Part shown: positions 1 to 10,394 of the stretch, piece by piece
How positions within the stretch are numbered: position 1 is the stretch's first letter
Layout: each line of letters starts with the position of its first letter
Assembly: GCA_013215715.1 (NCBI GenBank)
Contig: JABSQT010000001.1
Coordinates: 62,001-126,000, forward strand
Direction: 5' to 3'
Source of the DNA: Mycoplasmatales bacterium
Lineage (GTDB): Bacteria > Bacillota_I > Bacilli_A > Mycoplasmatales > Metamycoplasmataceae
DNA length: 64,000 nucleotides
The notes under the pieces: model-generated
The model's database searches: none
What the model was told of the DNA's origin: nothing
What the model saw: only the letters and a program-made list of their open reading frames with translations
Translations under genes and position numbers: made by a program

Positions 1-1
1 T

Positions 2-235
2 ATTGTATTTGTAATTCTAAATGCAATTGCAGGATTAAGACAATACGTTGATATTAAAAGAGGTAAACCAATGTTTACTGTAGGAGATGATGGAGAGATA
101 ATAACTTCTGACATCAAAGGTAAAACAGGGGTGGAAACAAAAACTAATTATTGAAAACGTTTAAATATTCCATTATTAATAATGTTTGTATTAGCAATGG
201 TATACTTTGGAACAACTGTTCTTTATATGTATTAA
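2..235 (+). CDS. C-terminal part of a membrane protein (5' end outside window)
   Basis: An open frame enters from the left edge and ends at TAA 233-235, giving the last 77 residues of a longer protein; one TGA is read as Trp. It has a hydrophobic stretch at the very start, a polar middle (RGKPMFTVGDDGEI) and a C-terminal membrane helix ending in VLYMY. A strong hairpin terminator follows within 50 bases, which supports it as a real 3' gene end. I do not recognise the family. Confidence 0.6.
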
Positions 236-280
236 TTAAAATAATTTTGAATAAAACAATATTGATAAGTTTTATTACTC

Positions 281-306
281 AAACACTAGTGTTGCTAGTG
301 TTTTTT
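281..306 (+). terminator. Rho-independent terminator of the partial membrane-protein gene
   Basis: Perfect 8-bp stem AACACTAG / CTAGTGTT with a 5-base loop followed by six T. Confidence 0.8.
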
Positions 307-324
307 AATTTTAAAGGCCATATA

Positions 325-355
325 AAAAGCACCTACCATATAGGTTTGTGCTTTT
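325..355 (-). terminator. Terminator of the convergent lipoprotein gene
   Basis: AAAAGCAC / GTGCTTTT inverted repeat with a partly paired ACCT/AGGT centre. The A-run on the plus strand supplies the U-run for minus-strand transcripts, and it may work in both directions. Confidence 0.65.
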
Positions 356-387
356 AAATAAAATTAATGTCTATTATAGAAATAATA

Positions 388-2223
388 TTAAGATAGTTTA
401 TTTGCTATAACAGATAGAATTTTAGCCCCTAGAGGTTCTGGTTGATATCCTCTAATTCCTAGCGTTGATGTTCTTGGGCTTGTTAATTGTACAAAATTGT
501 TATCTAAATCAACGATTGCTTTCATTGAATATTCATGAGCTTGGAAAATAGTACCATCATGATTGTATACTCTAACTCCTGAATCTCCAGGTATTAATGC
601 TACATCAAAAGTTGATGTTGAAAAGCTATCGTTATCTAGTTCATAAATAAATCTAATTGAACTGTATGATTTAATATCATCGATATATCATCTTTGAGTG
701 AATAAATCATGGTTTGCTTCATTATTGAAGTTTGTTGAGAAAATAATATCACTTGATAAATCTTCTATATCATTTCTTAGAGCTTGAACTTCAGATTCAA
801 TATTTCATATTTTTGCTTGGTTATCATCAGCAAGTTGTGTCAATAGTTCGATGTAATGGAAAATATTAGCTATTGAATTTTGAACTGAAGAAAGTAACTG
901 TTGGTTTTCAGTAGCTAAACTATGATTATCTGCAATAGCATTTTCTATAGTGTTAATTGCACTTTCATGATCAGACATTCTATCCATAATTATTTGAATA
1001 TTATCTTCAGTTAAACGCATATTTGTATCTATTTTTTGATCCAATTGATCTGCAGATAATTTTAAATCTGCTTCAGCGTTAAGAAGTTTATTATCTAAAT
1101 CTTCAATATTTTGTTTGTTTTCTTGAATTTTATTTTCTAAATTAGTTAGATTTGTATTGATATTTTCAATTTCAGTTTTATTATCATGGATATTTAATTG
1201 GTTTAAGAATATGTCTGAATAGTTACTTTGAATTCCATCTCATGCTAATTGATTATTTTGTGAGACTTCACTTGATAGACCATCTATTACACTTGTTATA
1301 TACGCATCATAATCAATTAAGTAATTATTTAAATGACTAAGTTCTAATTCCATTGAATTTGCTTTTTCTATTATTGCATCAATTGATGCATTTGTATTCG
1401 CATTAGAAATTACTAAATCTTGATATGTTTGATCAGCTGTATTTTGAAGAGTTGTTATCAATGCTAATTGACTTCCTAATTGCTCTTTAATAGCATCCCT
1501 TTCAGCTTGAGTTAGACTTGCAATATTATTCAATTGAGCTACAAGATCATTATTAAGATCTTCTAATTTCTTTTGATTATCTGCTTTATGTTCTACGATG
1601 TTTGCATGTATAGATGCTACATGTGTTTCAACATCTGTTTTAAGACCATTTAAATCATTTGTTAAAAAATTGGTTACTTCTTCTATTTGAGTTTTAGCAT
1701 CTGCAATCTTAGTATTCATCGCATCTGTGTTTGAATCAAAAACAACTTTTTCAACACGTTCATCAATAAGTGTTTTATAGTAATTGATGTCATGATTACC
1801 AACATACCCAGCTGATATTTGAGTTGATAAATCTTCTAATGTATCAAAATATGTTTGTATTTGATTTCCTATAAAAGTATTTGTTGCAGCTTGTCCTGCA
1901 GGTGCTGTTTGATTTTTTATATTTTCAATAATTTGTTCAATCCTGTCATCTGTTTGTGAAATTAATGCAGAAATAACATTATTACTGGAAGCGTTTCCGT
2001 TTTCAAATGGTGAAATTACAAGATCGTAAAATTCACCATATGCCATTTCTTCATTAGATTCATTTGCTACATGTGCTAATTCATTTAATTCTGTATTGAT
2101 ATTTTTAAGTACTTCATTAGTTGTGACTTTTTTCTCTGTTTCCCCTGTACCACATGCAACTACTGTTGCTAATGGTGTTGCAACTGTGGCAACCACACCT
2201 AATGTTGATAATAGTTTTTTCAT
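388..2223 (-). CDS. Lipoprotein with long coiled-coil region
   Basis: 611 aa, exported and lipid-anchored on the outer face of the single membrane. The start ATG (2223) is preceded by the Shine-Dalgarno AAAGGAGAGG. The N-terminus has a KKLL basic end, a hydrophobic core and a lipobox TVVAC with Cys24 as lipidation site. Residues about 35-480 are Asn/Gln/Glu/Ile/Leu-rich with heptad-like spacing and few prolines, suggesting an extended coiled coil. The last 140 residues (after NIESEVQALRND) are mixed and could be a globular head. The frame crosses TGA (Trp) at 1237 and about 808, so it is one gene, not two. Function unknown; an adhesin or spacer-type surface protein is an inference only. Confidence 0.85.
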
Positions 2224-2319
2224 ACCTCTCCTTTATTAAGATTTTTTGTCGATATTCAGTTTTCTTTATAAGTATATTTTTATTCCCCTTTAATGTTCTT
2301 TTTTCCTCCTATCACTAAA

Positions 2320-2332
2320 TAAATTATACTCC
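2320..2332 (-). promoter_or_regulatory. Promoter core GGAGTATAATTTA of the coiled-coil lipoprotein
   Basis: Reads GGAGTATAATTTA on the minus strand. The identical 13-mer occurs in front of the genes at 10395 and 16167, and a 12-base version before ftsH. No good -35 hexamer is seen, so it resembles an extended -10. Confidence 0.6.
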
Positions 2333-2626
2333 TATACAAAGTTGAAATAGTATTTTAGTCTAACTATTTTTTGGTATAAGACCATTAATTGAATGCTTGA
2401 ATTCAAAATTATAAAGTTATTCTTATGCAAAGAAATACCTTTATAATTAAATGTAAAAAACATATAAATCTTTAATTGTGGGGTTTTTATAAATAAATGC
2501 TTTGAATCTTTGCGCTTTAATCAATGATTTTATTGATAGAAAATTTTAATTTTTAGAGTTAATTTATTTATATAAAAAATATTTTAATTTCATTGGTTTA
2601 ATGTAAAAGTTTTTATTGTTTTAATC

Positions 2627-2632
2627 TATAAT
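2627..2632 (+). promoter_or_regulatory. -10 TATAAT, leaderless pth promoter
   Basis: TATAAT ends 6 bases before ATG 2639, so the expected +1 is the A of the start codon. It also argues against using TTG 2633 as the start. Confidence 0.7.
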
Positions 2633-2638
2633 TTGAAT

Positions 2639-3193
2639 ATGAAATTAATCGTAGGACTTGGAAATCCAGGTAAGCAATATGAAAATACAAGACACAATGT
2701 TGGATTTGATGCAGTTGATAAGCTTGCTGATATTTTAAATGTGGATCTTAACAAAGAAAAATTTAATGCACACTTTAATAAAGTGGGTGATGTTTTAATT
2801 GCCAAACCACAAACATTTATGAATCTTTCAGGAGATGCTGTTCAAGCAATAATGCACTTTTACAAAATATACCCAGAAGATGTATTAATCATTTATGATG
2901 ATATGGATCATGGTGTGGGTAAAATGTCGATTAAGACATCCGGTTCAGCTGGTGGTCAAAATGGAGTTAAAAGTATCATAGCTAATATGGGTACTCAAAA
3001 ATTTGCAAGAATTAAAATTGGTATTGGTAGAGGACGAGATACGGTTAAACATGTACTTGGTAATTTTTCTAAAGAAGAAAGAATTTATGTTGATAAAGTA
3101 ATTGAGCATGCAGCAAATGCAGCCAAGTTCTTTATGACTAATGATATTGATAAAGTTATGAATAAATATAATGTAAAAGGTAAGCAGGTTTAA
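2639..3193 (+). CDS. pth: Peptidyl-tRNA hydrolase
   Basis: 184 aa, the usual length for bacterial Pth. It cleaves peptidyl-tRNA released by stalled or aborted translation, recycling tRNA in the cytoplasm. Family signatures are clear: the N-terminal VGLGNPGKQYENTRHNVGF with catalytic His20, the PQTFMNLSG tRNA-contact segment, YDDMDH containing the conserved Asp, and GSAGGQNGVKSI. There is no Shine-Dalgarno; TATAAT lies 6 bases upstream of ATG 2639. It is followed after one base by tilS, so the two tRNA genes are co-transcribed. Confidence 0.96.
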   Translation: MKLIVGLGNPGKQYENTRHNVGFDAVDKLADILNVDLNKEKFNAHFNKVGDVLIAKPQTFMNLSGDAVQAIMHFYKIYPEDVLIIYDDMDHGVGKMSIKTSGSAGGQNGVKSIIANMGTQKFARIKIGIGRGRDTVKHVLGNFSKEERIYVDKVIEHAANAAKFFMTNDIDKVMNKYNVKGKQV

Positions 3194-3194
3194 T

Positions 3195-4055
3195 ATGAAA
3201 TTATTAGCAGTATCAGGTGGTCCAGATTCAATGCTTATGCTTTTTAAATATAGAAAAAAAGATATAGTAGTTGCACACGTTAATTACAATGCAAGACCAG
3301 ATTCAATGAATGATCAAAATATAGTTGAAAATTTTTGTAAGCAATTTGAAATACCATTGAAGATTTTGACACTTAATGAAAAACCAGACTCAAACTTTCA
3401 ATCATGAGCAAGAGATGTTAGGTATAACTTTTTTAAAGAAGTTTATGATGAATTTTCTTGTAATGAATTATTAGTAGCTCATCATAAAGATGATTTTCTT
3501 GAAACAGCATTAATGCAACAAGAATCTGGTAGAGAACCAAGATACTTTGGTATTAAAAAGAAATCATTCTTAAAAGGTATGAATATAACTAGACCTTATA
3601 TTGATAAATATTGAAAAGATGATATGTTAACACTTTGTGAAATTAATAATATTCCTTATGCAATAGATTCTTCAAATAGCAAACCAATTTACACAAGGAA
3701 TAAAAAACGTCTAGAGTTAGCTGAATTAAGTTTAAAAGCAAAAAAACAAAGACTTTCATGATTCAAAATGTCAAATAGAATTTTAATTAAAAAGCATTTA
3801 AAGGTTATGAGTTATTATAAGCTATGAAGAAAGTCGAACTTTTCAATTGAAAGATTTGAAATATTGCACTACCCTAATGAAATATTATTTGAATTCTTAC
3901 ATGAGTTTGGAACTAACATAAATATAACTTCTGATAAGTTAACATCTATAATAGCATTTATACAATCTAAAAATGGTAAAGCAGAATATAAGATTTCAGC
4001 AAACCAATATATTAGAAAAGAAAATAAACATATTTCAATTATTACTAAAAAATAG
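3195..4055 (+). CDS. tilS: tRNA(Ile)-lysidine synthetase
   Basis: 286 aa. It converts the wobble C of tRNA-Ile(CAU) to lysidine with ATP and Lys, so that AUA is read as Ile. The PP-loop SGGPDS is at residues 6-11, followed by AHVNY, and the AHHKDDFLET motif is conserved. The C-terminal substrate-binding domain is shorter than in E. coli (432 aa), as in other small bacteria. It starts 1 base after pth. Several Trp codons are TGA. The stop TAG (4053-4055) lies inside the terminator arm. Its likely substrate gene is in this window (60806-60882). Confidence 0.95.
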
Positions 4056-4083
4056 CACTTACAAAGTAAGGTTGCTATTTTAT
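4050..4083 (+). terminator. Terminator of pth-tilS
   Basis: AAATAGCA / TGCTATTT stem followed by T-rich sequence; the 5' arm contains the tilS stop codon. Confidence 0.7.
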
Positions 4084-4168
4084 TTACCTATGATTTGATA
4101 TAATTTTATTACTTAGAATATATAAAATATTGCAATATAACAAAGTGTTTATATTGTGTTTATAAAAA

Positions 4169-4180
4169 GAGTATAATTTA
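4169..4180 (+). promoter_or_regulatory. ftsH promoter core GAGTATAATTTA
   Basis: TATAAT at 4172-4177 with the same flanks as the lipoprotein promoters; a leader of about 42 nt follows, with the strong Shine-Dalgarno AAGGAGGA. Confidence 0.6.
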
Positions 4181-4225
4181 ATTATTCTTTTAATTTTAAG
4201 AGAAGTTCAAGGAGGACATTTAAAA

Positions 4226-6358
4226 ATGGCGCAAGAAGTAAAAAATAAGAAGAAGTTTAATTGAATCGGTTTTATAGTCTTACTATTGGTTTTAGTTGGA
4301 TTAGGAACATTAATTTGATATTTATTTTTCAATAAAACCACATCTAAAAGTTATAGTGATTTCAATCAGAGGTATCAAGTTGCAAAAGCTGACCCAAACG
4401 ATCATCATTACTTTAAAGAAATTAAAATAGATGAAAACTATAAAAAGATTTATGTAGTTGAACACGATGGTAATAGGGATATTGCGTATTGAGTATATGC
4501 ACCATCATCAGCTCAAATATATGATTTATCAAGATCAATCGTTGGTGATCCAACTAAAGGTACACCTGCAGATCACAGTGCATTTATATCTGGTACAACA
4601 GATTACTTTGCAAAAGGTGGATTTAAAGGAACACTTTATAAAGCACCAAGTATTTGACCAAGTGTATTACTTTCATTCCTACCAATGTTATTAATTATTG
4701 GATTCTTTATTTGAATGGCTAAAAAACAAGGTGGAGGCGGAGGTAATTCTCCATTCTCAGTTGGAAATAATAAAGCTAGAAAAATGATTTCAGATAAAAA
4801 ATTCTCTGATATTGCTGGTAACGAAGAAGTTAAAGAAGAAGTTATGGAAGTGGTAGATTATCTAAAAAATCCTGCTAAATATAAATCAGCAGGTGCGAAA
4901 ATTCCTAAAGGTATCCTATTGGGTGGTCCTCCAGGTACAGGTAAGACATTACTTGCTAAAGCAACAGCTGGTGAAGCGGGAGTTCCATTCTACTTCATAT
5001 CGGCTTCAAACTTCGTAGAGATGTTTGTAGGGGTAGGTGCTAAGCGTGTTCGTGAAATGTTCCGTGAAGCTCGTAAAAATGCTCCATGTATTATATTTAT
5101 TGATGAACTAGATGCCGTAGGTAGATCTCGTGGTGCTGGTATGGGTGGAGGAAACGATGAACGTGAACAAACACTTAACCAACTTCTAGTTGAAATGGAT
5201 GGTATGGCAGATAACAATGGAATTTTAGTTCTTGCTGCAACTAACCGTCCTGATGTTCTTGACCCAGCGCTTCAAAGACCTGGACGTTTTGACAGAACTG
5301 TTACTGTTGGACTTCCTGATGTTCAAGAACGTGCTGCAATTCTTGAAGTGCATGCTAAAGGTAAAAGGATTGATAAAGCAGTTAACTTTAAACAAGTTGC
5401 TAAACGTACACCAGGTTATTCAGGAGCACAATTAGAATCCGTTATTAATGAAGCGGCCTTATTAGCTGTTCGTGAAAATTCAGGTGTTATTACTGCAGAT
5501 CAAATTGATGAAGCTATCGATAGAGTTATGGCAGGACCTGCTAAAAAATCAAGAGTTATTTCAAAAGAAGACTTGACTATGGTTGCTCACCATGAAGCTG
5601 GACATGCTGTTATTGGTATTAAAGTTCCAGGTGGACAAAAAGTTCAAAAAATTACCATTATCCCTCGTGGACAAGCTGGTGGTTATAACTTAATGACTCC
5701 AGAAAAAGAATCATACTATAACAAGAAATCAGATCTTCTTGCACAAATCGCTTCATTTATGGGTGGTCGTGCTGCTGAAAAAATTATGTATGGTGAAGAT
5801 GCAATTACAAATGGTGCATCTAATGATATTGAAAAAGCTACAAGAATTGCAAGAATGATGGTTACTCAATGAGGTATGTCAGAACTTGGACCAATTCAAT
5901 ATGAAGCAGACGGTGGTTCTCCATTCTTAGGTAGAGATTACATGAAAAATAAAGATTTCTCTGATGCTGTTGGTCATGAAATTGATCAAGAGGTTAGAAG
6001 AATTATTGCAGAAGCTCAAGTTATTGCAGAAAAAACAATTAAACAAAATATGGGACTTCTAAAAGCAATTGCCAGTGCCTTATTAGAAAAAGAAACAATT
6101 GTTGCTGAAGAAATTGAGTACATTGTTGAACATGGTAAGCTTCCTGAGAAAGCTGAAGTTGTTGAAAAGGAAAAAACTGATAAAAAATCACTTAAAGATT
6201 TAATTGCAGAAGTTAAGCCTTCAAAAGCTAAAAAAACTACTGAAGTTAAAAAACCAACAGCTAAAAAAGAAGTTAAAAAAACTACAACAACTAAAAAAAC
6301 CACTTCTAAAAAAGAAGTAGCAAAAAAAGAAACAGCTAAAGATAAAGAAGAAAAATAA
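4226..6358 (+). CDS. ftsH: ATP-dependent zinc metalloprotease FtsH
   Basis: 710 aa membrane AAA+ protease that degrades misassembled membrane proteins and some cytosolic regulators. The start is set by AAGGAGGA ten bases upstream of ATG 4226. Order: helix 1 (about 12-37), an extracellular domain, helix 2 (about 143-162), then the AAA module with Walker [10 protein letters not shown] (about 233-241), Walker [10 protein letters not shown] and arginine-finger region RPGRFDR, then the peptidase HEAGH with His456, Glu457 and His460. The tail beyond about residue 645 is a low-complexity Lys/Thr/Glu extension ([14 protein letters not shown] and similar) not part of the family core. Reading through TGA at 5870 is required. 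Confidence 0.97.
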
Positions 6359-6364
6359 TTATTT

Positions 6365-6392
6365 AAATACAACCTAGTGTTGTATTTTTTTT
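6365..6392 (+). terminator. ftsH terminator
   Basis: 9-bp stem AAATACAAC / GTTGTATTT with loop CTAGT, then a T-run. Confidence 0.8.
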
Positions 6393-6419
6393 CTAACAAT
6401 AAAACATTTTCAAATGATT

Positions 6420-6425
6420 TATAAT
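6420..6425 (+). promoter_or_regulatory. -10 TATAAT, leaderless promoter of cobA-like gene
   Basis: 7 bases separate TATAAT from ATG 6433; no Shine-Dalgarno. Confidence 0.65.
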
Positions 6426-6432
6426 TTAAGAA

Positions 6433-6936
6433 ATGATACATATATATTACGGATTTGGAAGAGGAAAAACTTCAACATTAAATGGAACTGCATTAAGAGG
6501 TCTGTCAGCAGCTAAAAAAGTTGAATATATTAGATTCCTTAAAGGAAGACCAACAGGAGAAGATAAACAATTAGAAAAGTTGGGTATTAAAATTAAATAC
6601 TTTCATCACACAAGTAAATTTGTTATGGAAATGACTCCTTTAGAGAAAGAGGAAACACGAAGAAAGGTTATCGATGGTTTAAATGCAATATCAGCTTCTA
6701 AAGCAGATTTAATACTCATCGATGAAGGTTTAGACCTTATTGAAACTGGATTAGCCACAGAGGATGAATTAATTCTCGCGCTACAAAACCCCTTTAATAA
6801 TAATGCGGATATATTAATATCTGGACATTATATATTAAAGGATTTGTTCAAACTTGCTGGATTAATTACTTATTTTAAACCTGAAAAACATTATTATAAT
6901 GAAGGTGTAAAAGCTAAAGAGGGGATTGAGTTCTAA
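6433..6936 (+). CDS. CobA/BtuR-type ATP:corrinoid adenosyltransferase family protein
   Basis: 167 aa. It resembles the CobA/CobO/BtuR fold (P-loop NTPase that transfers the adenosyl group of ATP to cob(I)alamin): an unusual P-loop YYGFGRGKTS at residues 5-14, VEYIRFLKGR, DLILIDEG with the Walker B-like Asp, and the family's C-terminal signature GVKAKEGIEF. E. coli BtuR is about 196 aa, so this is slightly short. It is a single-gene unit with a leaderless promoter and its own terminator. No cobalamin pathway or B12 enzyme is visible here, so the true substrate is open. Family membership is fairly sure, the reaction is not. Confidence 0.8.
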   Translation: MIHIYYGFGRGKTSTLNGTALRGLSAAKKVEYIRFLKGRPTGEDKQLEKLGIKIKYFHHTSKFVMEMTPLEKEETRRKVIDGLNAISASKADLILIDEGLDLIETGLATEDELILALQNPFNNNADILISGHYILKDLFKLAGLITYFKPEKHYYNEGVKAKEGIEF

Positions 6937-6955
6937 AGCAAAACTCTTCTAATAT

Positions 6956-6980
6956 AAAAAAAGCGTTAATACGCTTTTTT
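6956..6980. terminator. Bidirectional terminator
   Basis: AAAAAGCG / CGCTTTTT stem with A-run and T-run on either side, between two convergent genes. It overlaps the stop codon (6966-6968) of the minus-strand gene. Confidence 0.75.
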
Positions 6981-7541
6981 ATCTTTATTAATTTTTAAAC
7001 TAGTCTTTAACATTTTTTGTTCTTTAAGTTGTTGGACATAAGTATTGATAACATCATAATTAAAAATACCATCTCTTAGTTTTATATCTCTAAGAATATT
7101 CTTGATTGTTTTATCGATCTTATCAATTAGTTCTTTTGGATAATCCATTTTTAATTTATGTCTTTCGTATTCTTCTTTATCTACAACTCTAGTTTTTTTA
7201 TTTGGATACATTTTTACATCTAAATCATAATCAATGTATTTAATTGTTCCATCTTCAAAATGGAATGGACTAGAAAGGTTAGTATAGAAATAAGAACCAG
7301 ATTCTCTTAATAAAACATTTGTATTAAAGAAATCATTTTGAGAAAAGAATCACAACATTGGCTCACGAATAATTCAACGTTGACCATTATCTTCAGCTAC
7401 TTTTGTTTTGAAAGCAAATAATACAGTTGCAAATGGAGAAACTTCAATAACTTTTAAACCATTTCATTGTCTATATAGTCTTCCATCATGTTTAAATGCT
7501 TGTACATTAACAATTTCGCCTAATAAAGGTATTTTTTTCAT
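6966..7541 (-). CDS. ntdP: DUF402 family nucleoside tri/diphosphatase (NtdP/YgaC-like)
   Basis: 191 aa. It matches the layout of B. subtilis YgaC/NtdP, a cytoplasmic phosphatase of nucleoside tri- and diphosphates: N-terminal QAFKHDGRLYRQW, then RWIIREPM, LLRESGSYFYTNLSSPF, IKYIDYDLDVK and EYERHKLKMDYP, all typical of the family core. ATG 7541 has the Shine-Dalgarno TAGGAG. It lies 19 bases downstream of the metallopeptidase stop, so the two are probably one minus-strand operon. The exact substrates cannot be seen from sequence. Confidence 0.88.
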
Positions 7542-7560
7542 TATTTCTCCTATTCAAATT

Positions 7561-9423
7561 CTAGTATAGTCTTATAACTAGTTTTTTACGACCCTTTTCA
7601 ATATCTGTTAGATAACGAATCCTTGGGAAAATATCCCCCTCATTTCAAGTTTGTCTAAATGTTGAGATAGGAAGAACTCTATTGATAACATCACTTTCTC
7701 TTATGCTTGAATGTTCATCTAGTATTTCTTCAGTAGTTTTCATCTCATTGCTATCTACTATATCGTTGTTGTTTTTATCATCTCATCATCTAAATTCTAA
7801 GTTAGGTTCATAAAGTCCGCCCCTTGATTCTAAGTATTTATCAGTGGAGAAGGGTAATCATTCTTCACCTAGTTTTGAATAAGGATTTGAAGAAATTTTA
7901 TTTTGTCCGAATACGGAGTCTTTTCTATCAAAATTTCAAAGTTTTTTACGTTCTTCATTTGTATTAAATTTCATAAGTTCAGCATTTAAGTCACTTGGGT
8001 CTATTTTACCATTATTATCTACATAACCATAATAAAGACCTTTCACTCCTTTTGGAGTTCAACCGGTTATTTTGAATTTATGTTGATCTAAACCACCATC
8101 TTCAAAATTAGCATATTTATCACCAGTCTCTTTATCAACAAATGCATGAGTTTTATTTAAACCATAAATATTACTTATCATTTTATGATAACCCATCGAT
8201 TCACGGAAAGTATCATATATTTCTTCAGCTTTTTGTGTGCTTGAGAATATTGAGTCTCTATAAAAAACTTTGCTTTCAAATTTATCTTGATAACTATCAA
8301 AGCGGATTTTTGCAGAAGCGGTTGCATCTAATACAAAAGAATCTTGATGTATTGTTAGACCACTATTTCGTTTTAACATATTCCTAAAAGCATTAGGATC
8401 ATCTAAATAACTTGGTTCATAATCATAAACATGCATTAATTGCCCAAGTTGTCTAGTAACTATTTCATCAAGTGAATATCTATAGTTAACATAAGCTTTA
8501 TTACCAGCACCATTACCAGCAAAATCATTTTTATAACCGGGTAATCCAAATACTTGTTTTTTTTCATTATAATGTATTTTATTTTTTGGGTTATTTGAGT
8601 TAGCATTTCAAAATAAGTCATTCAAACTAACGCTTGATGCAATCGGTGAAGCTATATATTCATCAGTTCAACCCATATGCATAATTCCATTTCTAGGAAC
8701 ATCTTTAGAGTTTTCCAGTAATCCACCTTTATCGAATAAAAGCGTTTTATCATCATAACGTAATGTTCTATAGAATTTCTCTGTAAATTCAGAGTTTCAA
8801 TTTGTTAATGATCATGATCCATCTGGATTTTCAACTTTAGGAACATTTCCGTCATCCCCATTTCATGCTTGGTTTGAATAAGAAGTTGTAAGATACATAT
8901 TAGCTATATGATGTCCATATTCATGTGTGACTGTAGAAATGATTCCGTCAATCTTTTCTTTATTTGTTAATTCTGGATGATTTTCTCAAATGCTAATGTT
9001 ATAGAAAGTTTCTTTAGTAAGAGGGAAATAAAGACCATTACTATCTTTACCAATCATATTTACATCACCAAACACCATACCATCTAGTGTTGTTATCTCT
9101 TGACCGTGGTAAAGTTTTTTATGTATTGCATCTCTTAATTCTTGAATACCATTATCATCTAATCAATATTCACCATTTTGATAAGGGTAAATTTTTATTT
9201 GGAAGTCTCAATTAGGATCGGCCGCTTTATCATCATTAAGTACTCCAGAGTTATATCAAATGGTTTTAGGTGTTCCAAGTTCAACATAACCTTTGAAATT
9301 ATTTGTTTCCTTAGTAAGGGCTTGATAAATGAAGTAAGAACCAAAACCGACTGATGAGGCAGTTAAAACTCCAACAGAAATATATAGAAATGGATTTAAC
9401 TTTGATTTTGTTGATTTTTTCAT
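7561..9423 (-). CDS. Membrane-anchored zinc metallopeptidase (HExxH)
   Basis: 620 aa. An N-terminal signal anchor (FLYISVGVLTASSVGFGSYF, residues about 12-31) without a lipobox places the rest outside the cell. HEYGHH at residues 167-172 provides a zincin-type HExxH motif, here followed by a third His. Downstream are WTDEYIASP, a possible third-ligand region, and Asp/Asn/Gly-rich stretches. I do not recognise a named peptidase family. The start has the Shine-Dalgarno TAGGGAGGGT. Several Trp codons are TGA. It is followed by ntdP in the same direction. A secreted protease acting on host or medium protein is the simplest inference. Confidence 0.8.
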
Positions 9424-9560
9424 TGTAAATTACCCTCCCTATTTTTTCTTTCAAATTATATCATTTAATATTTTATTTATTGGGAAATATAAGTATAAAA
9501 TACATTCAAAAGACAAAGTCTTTAAGAATGTGTATATGTTTTTTTGTATTGTTAATAGTG

Positions 9561-9566
9561 TAAAAT
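9561..9566 (+). promoter_or_regulatory. -10 TAAAAT, leaderless trmB promoter
   Basis: 7 bases before ATG 9574; no Shine-Dalgarno. Confidence 0.6.
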
Positions 9567-9573
9567 ATCTTTT

Positions 9574-10182
9574 ATGAGATTAAGAAATAACCCAAATGCA
9601 CAAGTAGAACTTGATGCATCAAAATACACAGTTAAAGAATATCCATTTAAAGTAAACAAAAATGTAATCATAGAATTAGGAATGGGAAAGGGAGAAATGA
9701 TTACTGAATTAGCAGCGCAAAACCCTGATAAATATTATGTTGGAATTGAGAAATTTGCTACAGTAGCTCACAAAGCGATGAAACGAGCAGAAAAACTTGA
9801 ATTAGAAAACTTTTCAATAATTGATAAAGATATAAAAGACCTTCCAGAATTGATTGAAGGAACAGTGGAAACTATTTGGTTAACTTTCTCAGATCCTTGA
9901 CCAAAAGCAAGGCATGAAAAAAGAAGGTTGACATATAAAACATTCTTAGATCACTATAAAAACATTCTTTCAAAAGATGGTGTAATTAATATGAAAACTG
10001 ATAATGATAAATTATTTCTATATTCACTTGAATCAATGCAAGAATATGGAATGGAAATTCTAGCTGTAACTAGAGACTTTCATAATTCAAAATGAATTGA
10101 AGGTAATGTGATGACTGGTTATGAAAAAAAATGATCCGAATCAGGTAAGAACATTAACTTTCTAAGAGCTAAATTCAAATAG
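9574..10182 (+). CDS. trmB: tRNA (guanine-46-N7)-methyltransferase
   Basis: 202 aa, typical TrmB length. It transfers methyl from SAM to G46 in the variable loop of tRNAs. The SAM-binding motif I is [10 protein letters not shown] (residues about 31-40), followed by YVGIE. The family hallmark [15 protein letters not shown] is complete only when TGA (9898-9900) is read as Trp. The conserved C-terminal TGYEKKW is present. It is a monocistronic unit with a leaderless start and a hairpin terminator. Confidence 0.96.
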
Positions 10183-10197
10183 AAAAGAATTGATATT

Positions 10198-10222
10198 GTC
10201 CACACTTGTGTGGATTTTTTTT
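10198..10222 (+). terminator. trmB terminator
   Basis: TCCACAC / GTGTGGA stem followed by eight T. Confidence 0.8.
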
Positions 10223-10266
10223 ATTTAGAAGTTTTTTTGAATTAAGAATAAAATAATGACTCAATG

Positions 10267-10283
10267 CAAGTTCTTTGAACTTG
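10267..10283. repeat. Palindrome CAAGTTC-TTT-GAACTTG
   Basis: Perfect 7-bp inverted repeat without a T-run, about 60 bases upstream of the promoter of the DUF885 lipoprotein. It is a possible protein-binding site; function not shown. Confidence 0.4.
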
Positions 10284-10336
10284 TCTATTGATTATGCAAA
10301 GTGTTGTTTGGCATTGCAAGAAAAGTGAGGTAAGCA

Positions 10337-10349
10337 GGAGTATAATTTA
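10337..10349 (+). promoter_or_regulatory. Promoter core GGAGTATAATTTA of DUF885 lipoprotein
   Basis: Same 13-mer as before the genes at 2223 (-) and 16167. The leader is about 38 nt, with AAGGGGGAAG before ATG 10395. Confidence 0.6.
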
Positions 10350-10394
10350 GTGAGGGCTTTCAAAAGTCCTTGTTGATGTTTTAAAGGGGGAAGA

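Larger units (their letters stand above)
2224..2638. other. Divergent intergenic region with two promoters
   Basis: 415 bases without a gene. On the minus strand it holds the lipoprotein promoter (TAAATTATACTCC, 2320-2332 on the plus strand) and a leader of roughly 90 nt. A 7-bp inverted repeat AAATAGT (2345-2351) / ACTATTT (2363-2369) lies just upstream of that promoter and could be an operator. On the plus strand it holds the leaderless pth promoter. The 250 bases between show only AT-rich sequence with no structure I can support. Confidence 0.5.

Noticed and set aside
6016-6441. A 141-codon minus-strand frame across the ftsH tail
   Set aside because: It is the shadow of the Lys/Thr-rich repeats of FtsH, has no promoter or Shine-Dalgarno, and extends into the next gene's start.
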